This document shows positions 42,536-51,430 of a DNA stretch of 64,000 nucleotides, piece by piece (the first letter of the stretch is position 1; each line of letters starts with the position of its first letter). The DNA lies in assembly GCA_045539425.1 (NCBI GenBank), contig JAZQFH010000031.1, positions 62,001-126,000 on the forward strand. The letters are read 5' to 3'. This DNA comes from RUG14871 sp045539425. GTDB taxonomy: Bacteria; Bacillota_I; Bacilli_A; Erysipelotrichales; Erysipelotrichaceae. The position numbers and the translations under genes are program-made. The notes under the pieces were generated by a model. It made no database searches and was not told the origin of the DNA. It saw only the letters and a list, made by a program, of their open reading frames with translations.

Positions 42536-43159
42536 ATGGCAAACAACAGATATGATTATTTCGCATATTTCGCAGAGGTCGCGCAGACCGCAAAACAGCA
42601 GGCAATCTTACTGGAAAAGACAGTTCTGAATTATGATGAAACCAAGATTCAGGAACTGATTCAGGAGATGCATTCACTGGAACATGCCGCGGATGAAAAG
42701 AAGAAGGAAATGATGGAAACTCTGATCAGGGATTTCCTTCCGCCGCTTGATTTTGAAGAAATCACGGACCTCTCCGAGAGTCTCGATGATGTCTGCGACC
42801 AGATCGATGATGTCATGATGCACTTCTATATGTACAATATTTCCTCAATCCGTGACGATGTCAGTAAAATCACAGGGAAGATCATCGAGATCACTACGGA
42901 CCTCGAGGCACTCTGCCATTCCATTAAGGGACTTAAGAACCCGGAACAGCTGCTGGGACTGGTCCGTGCCATCAATGACCAGGAAGAAGTCGGAGACCGC
43001 TATTATCTTGAGGCAGTTCATAACCTCTACAGCGATTATTCCCTGACATTCCATCAGATCTGCGGCTGGGAAAACCTCTATCATGGTTTGGAAAACTGCT
43101 TTGATGCTTGTGAATCGGCAGCGAACGTTGTCCGTAACATCCTGATCCGTCATTCATAA
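42536..43159 (+). CDS. DUF47 (PhoU-like) protein, partner of PiT
   Basis: 207 aa, all-helical PF01865 protein (YkaA type). MHSLEHAADEKKKEMMETLI and SLDDVCDQIDDVMMHFYMYN carry the conserved acidic/His positions of the PhoU-like metal-binding helices. In many bacteria DUF47 genes sit beside PiT genes and modulate them. AGGAGG ribosome-binding site, 9 nt behind PiT; a strong terminator follows. Confidence 0.92.
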   Translation: MANNRYDYFAYFAEVAQTAKQQAILLEKTVLNYDETKIQELIQEMHSLEHAADEKKKEMMETLIRDFLPPLDFEEITDLSESLDDVCDQIDDVMMHFYMYNISSIRDDVSKITGKIIEITTDLEALCHSIKGLKNPEQLLGLVRAINDQEEVGDRYYLEAVHNLYSDYSLTFHQICGWENLYHGLENCFDACESAANVVRNILIRHS

Positions 43160-43165
43160 AAAGTT

Positions 43166-43192
43166 AAGCGATCCGAGTGGATCGCTTTTTTT
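43166..43192 (+). terminator. Terminator of the PiT operon
   Basis: AAGCGATCC, loop GAGT, GGATCGCTTTTTTT. Confidence 0.9.
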
Positions 43193-43250
43193 AGGCAAAC
43201 AGATGAAATCATGTGCCATCGAATATTACAAGCGTAGAGACAGAACAGAG

Positions 43251-43273
43251 AAAAAGACCGTCAGGTCTTTTTG
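43251..43273. terminator. Terminator of the GH36 gene (bidirectional)
   Basis: AAAAAGACC, loop GTCA, GGTCTTTTT. Confidence 0.85.
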
Positions 43274-43288
43274 TTATTGATGCAGTTG

Positions 43289-45316
43289 TTATTTTGTCAG
43301 TTTCAGTATGGCGGAATCAAATCCTTCCAGCGTAAGATCAATGTACTCTGTATAGTTCCACGAGTTCTTCCGGTTCAGATCGTAACATCTTCCCGCCTTT
43401 AGGGCATGGATGTCGTTTGCGGCAATACGGAAATCTCTTTTTGTCCCTTTGAGATTAAAGACGGCAAGATAAGTGCATCCGTCATGCTGCGCATAGTAGA
43501 CTTCCGAAGTGTCGTGGAAAGTCAGCGGGAGGAAAGTCAGATGCAGGCGTGCGAGTTCATTGAGCTCTCTGTCATTGGCGAAAAGCAGGGCACGCTCTCT
43601 GGCATTGCGTATGATGCTTTCCTCGCCCAGCGGGCCGTAATTGTCGCTTAAGAGCAGAACGCTTCCGGAAATCACGGAGGCATTATAGCGGGAGCGTGCT
43701 TCTTGTAGTGATGTCACACCGCGCTTGTCCACCATGGAATGGCTGAGAACCGTATGGTCCGGATCGTTGAATTCATACAGGGTATGATTGGCCCAGTAGG
43801 AATAATTCAGTGCATTGAGTACATAGCGGACATCCTCATGATGTCCGAAGGCATCGCAGCTGAAGCGTCTTGCGTGTCCCTGACCGCTCGGGAAAAGAGG
43901 GGAGATGGACAGCGAGACGAAGATCTCCCTGCCGCATTTTGCGGAATCCAGTTCTTCCCTGACGATTTGATAGAAATAATTCAGTGCCTGTCTGCCGGTA
44001 TGGATCTCCTTGTTGGCTCTGCGTCCTTCTACGGCGCCGTGTGAGGTGAAATCGATCTTCAGGTAATCGAATCCCAGTGCCACGATTTCCCGCAAACTCA
44101 GCCTGAAATCAAGCTCTGCTTCTTCTTTTGTGATGTCGATCGGAAGTTTGCCGTCAATCGGCATGTAATCGGAGCCGTCCGGGCATTTTAAGACGATATC
44201 TTTCCTTGTCAGCTCCGGATGTCCCAACAGAGGAATATTGTCGGAGTAGGCGAGGTGGATCAGCGGAGCGGAATAGGTTCCGACTTTCTGGTTGCGGCTG
44301 TGCAGTAAGGCGATGGTATCTTCGAGCTCTTTGCGGTCGATATTGAAGACGGCATCGAGATTCAGAAAGACGGTGTTTTCTTCCGTAACGAAGTTTGTTA
44401 GTTCGTTTTGGAAGAATGCGGAAGTTTCTCTTAAGTGCTCTAAGCGGGTATATAGCGTCAGGGCACTGTAGGAATTCCAGCCGAAGACAGTTCCGTGCGA
44501 CCAGTGGAGCCTCTCGATATCTTCCACCATTTTCCCGTAAAGGGAGAGTGCTTCGATAACGTTTGGATAAAAACCGCAGATAAACGGAGAGGAGCACACG
44601 CTTTCTCCGTTCACGTAACCGTGCGGAAGAGTGTCGTGCGTTCCCAGATCACTGATTCCGCTGATACAGCTGAAGCAGCGGGCATCGTATCCGCTGACGA
44701 CGATTCCGTTTTTGAACGTGGAAAAATCCAGTGCGCCCAAAAGCAGGCCTTCTTTGGTGTCTTCATTGAATATCACGGATACATCATAGGAAGTGGCACC
44801 GGCGCGCAGATAGGCTGTCTCATAATTGACCCACATGTCATTATCATAGGGGACTAAGAGGATCCTTTCTTCCAAAGAGAGGAAGAGGGGATGGCAGTCA
44901 TCCGAAGGATAGGTGAAGTCCAGCGGAACAAGTTCGTTGCTCACCGTTTCCTTCAAGGTATCTTTCAGCTCAACGCTCAGAATAAAGGAAGGTTCATTGT
45001 CCTTAAAAGAGAAATGCTGCGTCAGCTGCAGATCATTTTCCGTATAGAGAATATCCAGAAGGCAGGTGTCTTCCTGCCTGCGGAAAAAGCTGTCTGACAC
45101 AACAGCCGTGCGGGTGTCGATGCTGCGTCCGTCTTTCACGCTTGCCCTGGAGTAAAACCAGTCGATTTTCTGCCCGTCAAGCGTGTACAGAATGGCCTGA
45201 TTGCTCATCAGAGAGAGTGTGATCCGGTTGGAAGCGAACTGCTTCTGAGGTACGATCGGCGTCATTGCCAGAGCAAGCAGCCGCTCAAATTCTTTCTTGT
45301 CGATATTTTCCAGCAT
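43289..45316 (-). CDS. GH36-type glycoside hydrolase (alpha-galactosidase-like)
   Basis: 675 aa, cytoplasmic (no signal peptide). N-terminal beta domain (~1-270) is followed by a catalytic barrel with GWNSYSALTLYTRL (~285), VFLNLDAVFNIDRKEL, DYLKIDFTSHG with the probable nucleophile Asp (K-x-D, ~424), and LFPSGQGHARRFSCD; a C-terminal beta domain closes the protein. The clan GH-D layout fits alpha-galactosidase or a related retaining enzyme; the substrate is not certain. It is divergent from a YhfZ-like regulator 98 nt away. Confidence 0.75.
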   Translation of the reverse strand: MLENIDKKEFERLLALAMTPIVPQKQFASNRITLSLMSNQAILYTLDGQKIDWFYSRASVKDGRSIDTRTAVVSDSFFRRQEDTCLLDILYTENDLQLTQHFSFKDNEPSFILSVELKDTLKETVSNELVPLDFTYPSDDCHPLFLSLEERILLVPYDNDMWVNYETAYLRAGATSYDVSVIFNEDTKEGLLLGALDFSTFKNGIVVSGYDARCFSCISGISDLGTHDTLPHGYVNGESVCSSPFICGFYPNVIEALSLYGKMVEDIERLHWSHGTVFGWNSYSALTLYTRLEHLRETSAFFQNELTNFVTEENTVFLNLDAVFNIDRKELEDTIALLHSRNQKVGTYSAPLIHLAYSDNIPLLGHPELTRKDIVLKCPDGSDYMPIDGKLPIDITKEEAELDFRLSLREIVALGFDYLKIDFTSHGAVEGRRANKEIHTGRQALNYFYQIVREELDSAKCGREIFVSLSISPLFPSGQGHARRFSCDAFGHHEDVRYVLNALNYSYWANHTLYEFNDPDHTVLSHSMVDKRGVTSLQEARSRYNASVISGSVLLLSDNYGPLGEESIIRNARERALLFANDRELNELARLHLTFLPLTFHDTSEVYYAQHDGCTYLAVFNLKGTKRDFRIAANDIHALKAGRCYDLNRKNSWNYTEYIDLTLEGFDSAILKLTK

Positions 45317-45336
45317 GATATGTTATTTCCTTACTG

Positions 45337-45407
45337 TTTTCATTATAACCGATAGCTTATAAACAAATGCATTTTTCATAATATTTTTTATTTGGTTATG
45401 ATAAAAT
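45337..45407. promoter_or_regulatory. Divergent promoter region of GH36 and regulator genes
   Basis: Plus strand: extended -10 TGA-TAAAAT (45399-45407), 7 nt before the ATG of the regulator, with no ribosome-binding site. Minus strand: a TATAAT-like box lies in TTATAACCGATAGCTTATAA (45343-45362), whose TTATAA arms could be an operator. Confidence 0.45.
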
Positions 45408-45414
45408 GTGATTT

Positions 45415-46338
45415 ATGAGAAACGACACATTATTATTAAGTAAAAACGGCATTGCGACCAGACTAGTCGCAATCAAACTACTGGAGTATGCGCCAAAAGA
45501 CAGGATCCCGACGATTTCCGAATTGAGCGAAACGCTTCATCTGGCAAGAGGGACTGTTCAGAACGCCATTTTTACCTTGGAAGAAAATAATGCGATCCGT
45601 ACCCGTTCCCGCGGCATTCTGGGGTCATTTCTCGAGAACTATGATATCCATAAGATTATGGAAATCATCGGAATCGATATCCTGCTTGGGACGATGCCGC
45701 TGCCGTATACGCGTGCCATGGAAGGCCTTGCCTACGGCATGATTCAGGAGCTGGAAAGTAACTTTCATATCCCGACACACTTCGGTTATATGGCGGAGCC
45801 GAAAACAAGAATTGAGATGATGCTGAGTGGCCGCTATGATTTTGCGATCATTTCGGAGTTCTATGCAAAACAATATATGAGCGAACATGATGATATTGCC
45901 ATCGTCATGACACTCGGCGCAAACAGCTACACTTCGAAAAATGTTCTGCTCTTTGCGGAAGAAGGACATACGGAAATTGAAGACGGCATGGTCCTTGGGC
46001 TTCCCCGGATCAGTTTGGATCAGGTCTATTTGCTCAAACAGCTGGCGCAGGGCAAACAGGTGAGCTACATCAATCTGGATTATTACAACATCCGCAGCGA
46101 TGTGGAAAACCATAAATTTGACGCAACCGTTCTGAATTATGATGATGTCAGCCGTATGTTCACTAATCCGCACTTTGTGGAGGTCGACGTGGATAATTTC
46201 AGTGACAGAAACGCTGCCGTCGTTGTCAACAAGCGGCATGAAGGTATGGCGAAAAACATCATCCGCTATCTTTCCCAGGAGAATATCCGCAGACTCCAGG
46301 AAGGAGTCATCCGCGGAGAGATTTACCCGCATTACTAG
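45415..46338 (+). CDS. YhfZ-like transcriptional regulator (GntR-type HTH plus binding domain)
   Basis: 307 aa. Residues ~10-70 are a winged helix-turn-helix (IPTISELSETLHLARGTVQN); residues ~85-307 form a periplasmic-binding-like effector domain of the YhfZ type (PYTRAMEGLAYGMIQELE, RIEMMLSGRYDFAIISEFYA). It is divergent from the GH36 gene and probably controls it in response to a sugar-related ligand; that is inference from position. Probably translated from a leaderless mRNA. A terminator follows. Confidence 0.82.
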   Translation: MRNDTLLLSKNGIATRLVAIKLLEYAPKDRIPTISELSETLHLARGTVQNAIFTLEENNAIRTRSRGILGSFLENYDIHKIMEIIGIDILLGTMPLPYTRAMEGLAYGMIQELESNFHIPTHFGYMAEPKTRIEMMLSGRYDFAIISEFYAKQYMSEHDDIAIVMTLGANSYTSKNVLLFAEEGHTEIEDGMVLGLPRISLDQVYLLKQLAQGKQVSYINLDYYNIRSDVENHKFDATVLNYDDVSRMFTNPHFVEVDVDNFSDRNAAVVVNKRHEGMAKNIIRYLSQENIRRLQEGVIRGEIYPHY

Positions 46339-46364
46339 AAAGAGGATTCCTCTTTCTTTTTTTG
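46337..46364 (+). terminator. Terminator of the regulator gene
   Basis: AGAAAGAGGA, loop TT, CCTCTTTCT, then a T run. Confidence 0.85.
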
Positions 46365-46426
46365 TTCACCCGGCATAGATGGGGAATCATATAAAATGTG
46401 GTAGAATAAGGGAAAGAGGAAGTACG

Positions 46427-47932
46427 TTGAAAAATAAGAGAAAGCACAGTTCGATACTGAAATATCCGTTTCAGAGTATGCTGAAGGATGCGGAACAGGT
46501 GAAGTATGACGAGTTTCTCCGTCAGGTCCGCCTGCATCTGAATCTCTCCAAGCAGTATACCCTGCAGATCGTGAACGATTTCAATGCGGCGATCCAGTAC
46601 TATCTGGAGCACGGCGTTTCTTTTGATGATGCATTAAACCGTCTCAATCCGGAACAGCTGGGCGGGTTCTATGCCCATAAAGCCATCTCCTGGTATCCGC
46701 TGGATAATGCGGCCATTATCTATCCCTTGAGCATGAAATTTGGCCAGATGCCGATTTTCCGCCTCAGTGCTTATCTGAAGGAAGACGTATCTCCGGAGAT
46801 TCTGCAGATGGCTCTGACCTTTACCATCAAGCGCTTTCCGTCCTTTGCGACAACGGTGAAACACGGGGTCTTCTGGCATTATCTCGACTCCTCCAAGCGG
46901 CGTTACGTCGTGGAGCCGGAGCGTGTCATTCCCTGCGTTCCGATGCCGGTCAACCGTACCAAATCCCAGAGCTTCCGTACGATCTTTTACCGCAACCGCA
47001 TCAGCGTGGAATTCTTCCACGTATTGACGGATGGCAGCGGGGGAATGATCTTTCTGAAGACACTCGTTGCGGAATATCTGCGCCTGTTGGGACACAGTAT
47101 CCCGTGCACGGACGGCGTCTTTGATATCGACGGAATCGTGGATTCCAAAGAGCTCGAAAATGAATTCAACAATACCGAGAAGGAAGCTTCCAGCGGCGGA
47201 TTCATGGGAAAAGGGGCGGTTCAGATGAGCGGAAAGATCAGCGATGTCAAACCCTGTCAGGTCCTTCATTTTGAAATGTCCGCGACGGAACTGAAAAAAG
47301 CCGCACACGCCAAAGGGGTCAGTGTTACCAGCTATCTTTTGACGCAGATGCTGCGCTCAATCAAATATGCCAGCGAGGAAACAAAAGGGACCATCTCGAT
47401 TCAGGTCCCGGTCAATATGCGGAAATTCAATCACTCCGTGACGATCCGCAACTATGCCATGTACTTTGCCTGTGCTTTCGGGCTGGATGAGATTTCCGAG
47501 CAGGATGATCTCTTTGAAAAAGTCGCCAGACAGGTGAAGGAGCGCTCTTCGCGCAAGGTCATGAATATCATGATGAGCACGACCATCAAACTCGTACAGT
47601 CGCTCAAATACGTCCCGCTGATTATCAAGCAGCCGGTTGCCAAGATTGTATACGGCTTCTTGGGCGACCGTATTTTCTCGAGTTTCCTTTCCAATCTCGG
47701 CGTTATCACGCTTCCTGAGGAGATGGAGGAATACGTGGAGAAATTTGACTTTGTGCTTGGTGTATCCAATATCTGCCGTGCTTCCACTTCACTGATCACA
47801 TATCAGGATCAGGCAGTCTATACGATTTCCAAGATCACGATGGATCCGACATTTGAAGAGCGGATGCTGAAACTCTTGGAAGAAGACGGACTCAGCGTCC
47901 ACATTTCGGGAACAAGTATTTATGAAGATTGA
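46427..47932 (+). CDS. Condensation/alcohol-acetyltransferase-fold protein
   Basis: 501 aa from TTG 46427 (8 nt after AAAGAGGAAG); the upstream extension has no ribosome-binding site. Residues ~1-75 are a small helical domain. The rest resembles CoA-dependent acyltransferases of the condensation superfamily: the catalytic-type motif reads VEFFHVLTDGSGGMIFLKTL (H-x3-D-G) near residue 190, and FSSFLSNLGVI is the second lobe motif. Single-module members of this family often act on lipids or secondary metabolites. It overlaps a membrane protein gene by 11 nt. Substrate unknown. Confidence 0.75.
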   Translation: MKNKRKHSSILKYPFQSMLKDAEQVKYDEFLRQVRLHLNLSKQYTLQIVNDFNAAIQYYLEHGVSFDDALNRLNPEQLGGFYAHKAISWYPLDNAAIIYPLSMKFGQMPIFRLSAYLKEDVSPEILQMALTFTIKRFPSFATTVKHGVFWHYLDSSKRRYVVEPERVIPCVPMPVNRTKSQSFRTIFYRNRISVEFFHVLTDGSGGMIFLKTLVAEYLRLLGHSIPCTDGVFDIDGIVDSKELENEFNNTEKEASSGGFMGKGAVQMSGKISDVKPCQVLHFEMSATELKKAAHAKGVSVTSYLLTQMLRSIKYASEETKGTISIQVPVNMRKFNHSVTIRNYAMYFACAFGLDEISEQDDLFEKVARQVKERSSRKVMNIMMSTTIKLVQSLKYVPLIIKQPVAKIVYGFLGDRIFSSFLSNLGVITLPEEMEEYVEKFDFVLGVSNICRASTSLITYQDQAVYTISKITMDPTFEERMLKLLEEDGLSVHISGTSIYED

Positions 47933-48491
47933 ACATACCTATCCGACATTACCAAAACAGAACCGCATATTTCTTAAGATCCGTAACGTGATGAAATATG
48001 TGTTTTTCATCGCGGCTCTCATCTGTCTGATGGTGAATTTCTTTACCAAGGGGAAGGCCTGGAGCCTGGTTGCGGTCTGGTCCATCTGGATGGTGTGGAA
48101 TCTGATCTTCTCCCCGGACATCATCGAGCTGAATCTGATTTCCCAGACGGTGAAACTGCTGTTCTTTACGTGTGTTTTATTGATTTTAATTGACGTCTTC
48201 CTGTCTTCCGGATGGGCAATCTTCGTTGTGCCGATCGTGGCATTCTCCGGACTGATCATGACGGCGATCTTCTTTTTCATTGACATTAACTCGCAGATCC
48301 AGAACTCCATGCCGATGGTCTGGCTGATTGTGGCATCTTTGGGTGCGGTCATCTATTTTTACTTCCGCTCTCCATCCATCAACTGGCCTCTGATCGTTCT
48401 GGGAGGCGTGGCACTCTCCATGTTGCTGGTATGCATCTTTTTCCACGAAGCTTTCATGCTGGAATTGAAAAAGAGATTCCATACCAACTAA
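47922..48491 (+). CDS. DUF6320-like integral membrane protein
   Basis: 189 aa with about six membrane helices (e.g. YVFFIAALICLMVNFFTKG, AIFVVPIVAFSGLIMTAIFF). Resembles the membrane proteins (DUF6320) found beside acyltransferases of the type encoded just upstream. The 11-nt overlap suggests the two products form a membrane-bound unit. Function unknown. Confidence 0.7.
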   Translation: MKIEHTYPTLPKQNRIFLKIRNVMKYVFFIAALICLMVNFFTKGKAWSLVAVWSIWMVWNLIFSPDIIELNLISQTVKLLFFTCVLLILIDVFLSSGWAIFVVPIVAFSGLIMTAIFFFIDINSQIQNSMPMVWLIVASLGAVIYFYFRSPSINWPLIVLGGVALSMLLVCIFFHEAFMLELKKRFHTN

Positions 48492-49396
48492 AACAGAGAG
48501 CAGGGTAAGAGTTCCGACATGTCTCTTGGCATGTCTTTTTTTATGTCCATTTTTTCATTTGTAAGAGGATGATTGAACTCCAGGCGGCAGGCATGCAGGG
48601 CGGTACGCTGCATTCTTTTATCTTCGGGATTGTAAAGGGAATCACCCAAAAGAGGATGTCCGAGATACTGCATGTGGACGCGGATCTGATGCGTTCTGCC
48701 GGTCAATAGATGAAACTCCACCAGACTGATGTTCTGCTTTGGATCCTCTTTGATCACACGGTAGTTTGTGATTGCCCTCTGCCCGTTTTCATAATCCACG
48801 AAACGAGCGATACCTTCTTCACTCACGCGTCCGATCGGTACATCCACAACGCCTTCCTTTTCCTCAAAAAGGCCGTCGCAGATGGCAACATAGGTGCGCT
48901 TGATCTCACGGCGCTTCATTGCCTCATTTAAGATCTGGGCACTCAGCGGGTTTTTGGCAAGGATGCAAAGGCCGCTGGTAAAGCGGTCGAGCCGGTTGAT
49001 GCAGCGGAAAACAAAGTCTTTGTGACCCTGTGCTGCATAATAAAAGGCAACGGCGTTTGCGAGCGTGTTCTCAAGATTGGTTCTGACGGGATGAACGGAA
49101 AGGTCGCTCTGCTTGTTGATGATCAATAGATCCTCATCTTCATATACGATATCGAGCGGGATTTCCGTCTGAATCAGTCTGTCTTCCTCTGAAATCTCTT
49201 CATTGAATTCCAAGCAGACTGAGTCAGTGGGCTGGACGGGTTCAATCACGTATACTTCCCTGTCATTGATATAGATGTGATTGCGCTCCTTTTTTAACAG
49301 ACGGATGGAGGAAGGAGGCAGTCCTTTTTTGCGCAGAAAAGCATCCACCCGCATGGGGGAGAGGATATCCGCACTGTATTTGACGATTCGCTGCAT
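48488..49396 (-). CDS. RluA-family pseudouridine synthase
   Basis: 302 aa. N-terminal S4-like domain (~1-75, VDAFLRKKGLPPSSIRLLKK) and catalytic domain with INRLDRFTSGLCILAKN carrying the active Asp, YVAICDGLF and the C-terminal GRTHQIRVHMQYLGHPLLGD. It modifies uridine in 23S rRNA or tRNA; the exact position (RluD-, RluC- or TruC-like) is not readable. The start is 6 nt after TACAAT on the minus strand and no ribosome-binding site exists, so it is likely leaderless. Confidence 0.9.
   Translation of the reverse strand: MQRIVKYSADILSPMRVDAFLRKKGLPPSSIRLLKKERNHIYINDREVYVIEPVQPTDSVCLEFNEEISEEDRLIQTEIPLDIVYEDEDLLIINKQSDLSVHPVRTNLENTLANAVAFYYAAQGHKDFVFRCINRLDRFTSGLCILAKNPLSAQILNEAMKRREIKRTYVAICDGLFEEKEGVVDVPIGRVSEEGIARFVDYENGQRAITNYRVIKEDPKQNISLVEFHLLTGRTHQIRVHMQYLGHPLLGDSLYNPEDKRMQRTALHACRLEFNHPLTNEKMDIKKDMPRDMSELLPCSLF
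48515..48543 (+). terminator. Terminator of the acyltransferase/DUF6320 pair
   Basis: GACATG, loop TCTCTTGG, CATGTC, T run. It lies inside the 3' end of the convergent rluA-type gene. Confidence 0.6.
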
Positions 49397-49402
49397 ATTT
49401 AC

Positions 49403-49408
49403 ATTGTA
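49403..49408 (-). promoter_or_regulatory. -10 box giving a leaderless rluA-type mRNA
   Basis: Minus-strand TACAAT, six bases, then the ATG at 49396. Confidence 0.5.
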
Positions 49409-49420
49409 AGATGAAAGCAG

Positions 49421-49445
49421 GAAAAAAGCGAGATTTCTCCCGCTT
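49421..49445 (-). terminator. Terminator of the esterase/ATP-grasp operon
   Basis: On the minus strand AGCGGGAG, loop AAAT, CTCGCT and a T run. It includes the stop codon of the ATP-grasp gene. Confidence 0.65.
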
Positions 49446-50631
49446 AGTGATTTTCAAATACTTCCGCGACGAATTTCATGGTTTCCTCTTCGGTATCGAA
49501 GTTGGCTATGTACATGTAATTCGCCATGGTATTGCTGAGAGCCTCGGCAACCGGGCCTTCCATCTTCAGATTCTTTCCGTATTTTTCGTGGATCTCATCT
49601 TCGCTCATGACAAAGTTCTTTCCGTTTCTTCTTCCCGCAAAGACACAGATCTGCTCGTTATCCTTGCCTTTCTCTGTGGAATCGAAGGCAATCATATCGG
49701 CCCAGATCTTATAGACGTCTGTTCCGTTGGCCCAGTTCATCATGGTCGGGGAGATGCCTCCGCTCGGACGCATGTTGACTTCGAGGGCAACGATATCATC
49801 CTTCTTGCCGATATGCTGATCTTTTGTCAGACGGAAGAATTCGAAGTGGACCATACGGCTTCTGACATTGAATGCCTTTAAGGCGGCACGGCCTTTCTTC
49901 TTCAGTTTTTCCGGTAATTTGGAACGGATATAGAAGCAGCAGTTGTCTTCGTCATTGACGACATCCATTAAGCTGAACGGAGTCACGTTGCCGGTCTCGA
50001 AGATCGGCTCTCCCTTGGAGTTGACAATGGCGTCGTAGGAATTGACTTCCGCATCGATGAATTCTTCCATGATGTAGAGGACATCATCCTTGGTTTCCAT
50101 GAAATGCTTCAGATCCTCATCGCTCTTCAGTTTATAGGTATGGGCCGCTCCGACACCGTTATCCGGTTTGACAATGACAGGGTAGCCGACTTCCTTTGCG
50201 AAGGCGCGGCACTCTTCATAATCATTGACAAGAATGTATCTTGCCGTGGCGATTTTCGCCTTGTGGTAACATTCCTTCATTTTGGATTTGTATTTGACGT
50301 GTTCCATATCTTCCGTATGGAAACCGCTCTGAATATTGAAGTCCGTGCGCAGCCTGGCGTCGCGTTCGAGCCAGTATTCATTGTTGGATTCCAGCCAGTC
50401 GATTCTGCCGTATTTGAATGTAAAGAAGGCAACGGCACGGTAGACTTCATCATAGTTTTCCAATGAGGAAACCTTGTAGTATTCATTCAGGGAACCTCTC
50501 AGTTCCGGTGTCAGATTTTCGTATGGGCAATCGCCGATACCGAGAACATTCAGTCCGTTTTTCTTTAATTCGTTACAGAAGTTCCAGTACTGTTCGGGAA
50601 AGTTCGGTGAGATAAAGATAAAGTTTTTCAT
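49444..50631 (-). CDS. ATP-grasp carboxylate ligase
   Basis: 395 aa from ATG 50631, after an AAAGGA site; the longer upstream frame is not supported. N-terminal Rossmann-like part (NFIFISPNFPEQYWNFCNEL), ATP-grasp core with YPVIVKPDNGVGAAHT (~residue 170), YIMEEFIDAEVNSYD, and metal-binding VALEVNMRPSGGISPTMMNW near the C-terminus. The family joins a carboxylate to an amine or similar with ATP. Last gene of a minus-strand operon behind two esterases (gap 14 nt). The substrate is unknown. Confidence 0.85.
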   Translation of the reverse strand: MKNFIFISPNFPEQYWNFCNELKKNGLNVLGIGDCPYENLTPELRGSLNEYYKVSSLENYDEVYRAVAFFTFKYGRIDWLESNNEYWLERDARLRTDFNIQSGFHTEDMEHVKYKSKMKECYHKAKIATARYILVNDYEECRAFAKEVGYPVIVKPDNGVGAAHTYKLKSDEDLKHFMETKDDVLYIMEEFIDAEVNSYDAIVNSKGEPIFETGNVTPFSLMDVVNDEDNCCFYIRSKLPEKLKKKGRAALKAFNVRSRMVHFEFFRLTKDQHIGKKDDIVALEVNMRPSGGISPTMMNWANGTDVYKIWADMIAFDSTEKGKDNEQICVFAGRRNGKNFVMSEDEIHEKYGKNLKMEGPVAEALSNTMANYMYIANFDTEEETMKFVAEVFENH

Positions 50632-50645
50632 CGTTGATATCCTTT

Positions 50646-51401
50646 CTAGTCTTCCAGTAAATAAGGCAGGAAATACGGGACCTGCTTGTACCACCATGGC
50701 CAGTCATGGGCTACGTCATATCCCCAGTAGTCAACCCAGGCATGAATGCCCAGACGGTGGAACTGTGAATCCACAAACTGTGTGCTCCATGGAATTTCCC
50801 AGGCGCCCTGGCCGACGCAGACAACGCATTTGTTGCGGTTGTAGCGCTCGATAAACGGATGGTCCTCCGGCATGTGGGAAAGATAGTCGGTAATGGAATT
50901 CTGATACACCAGCTCATCCATGTATCCTCCCATGAAGAAGGAGGCATTGTACACGCCGCTTAACGCCAGACATCTGTCAAACAGATCCGGGAAGCGGAGG
51001 TACAGATTGAGCGCGTGGGTAGCTCCCATGGAACATCCGAAGGTCATGATGCCGGGATATCCGTCCCAGCCGTTTCGCTCATTGACCGTATTGCGGATGA
51101 AAGGAACAACTTCCCGCGTGATGTAGTTGATCCACTGCTCGTGGCGTACCATTCTCTGATGCGGATCCCCGGATTTATCGCTCCAGGTCTCCTTGTCCAA
51201 TGAATCGATGGCGAAGACCATGCATTGTCCGCTTTCGATCCAGTCATGGAAAGTATCTGTCAGGTGGAAATCTTCGAAATCGAAGAACCTTCCGTCCTGG
51301 CAGGGAAGAAACAGAATCGGTTTTCCGGCATGACCGTAAATCTTCATTTCCATATCCCGATTCAGTTCGTTGGAATAATGAACAAGATACTGAACTTCCA
51401 T
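50646..51401 (-). CDS. Alpha/beta-hydrolase esterase (PF00756), second copy
   Basis: 251 aa, cytoplasmic. Nucleophile motif TFGCSMGATHAL (G-x-S-x-G, Ser ~123) and a late His in VDYWGYDVAHDWPWW. Belongs to the esterase-D/enterochelin-esterase type. Related in fold to the gene just upstream but distant in sequence. Middle gene of the operon with an ATP-grasp ligase. Confidence 0.85.
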   Translation of the reverse strand: MEVQYLVHYSNELNRDMEMKIYGHAGKPILFLPCQDGRFFDFEDFHLTDTFHDWIESGQCMVFAIDSLDKETWSDKSGDPHQRMVRHEQWINYITREVVPFIRNTVNERNGWDGYPGIMTFGCSMGATHALNLYLRFPDLFDRCLALSGVYNASFFMGGYMDELVYQNSITDYLSHMPEDHPFIERYNRNKCVVCVGQGAWEIPWSTQFVDSQFHRLGIHAWVDYWGYDVAHDWPWWYKQVPYFLPYLLED

Positions 51402-51430
51402 AATTTGTTTTCCCCCGTAACAAAATACTC

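Noticed and set aside
45625..46332. 235-aa minus-strand open frame opposite the YhfZ-like regulator
   Set aside because: Shadow frame; the plus strand shows a coherent HTH and effector domain.
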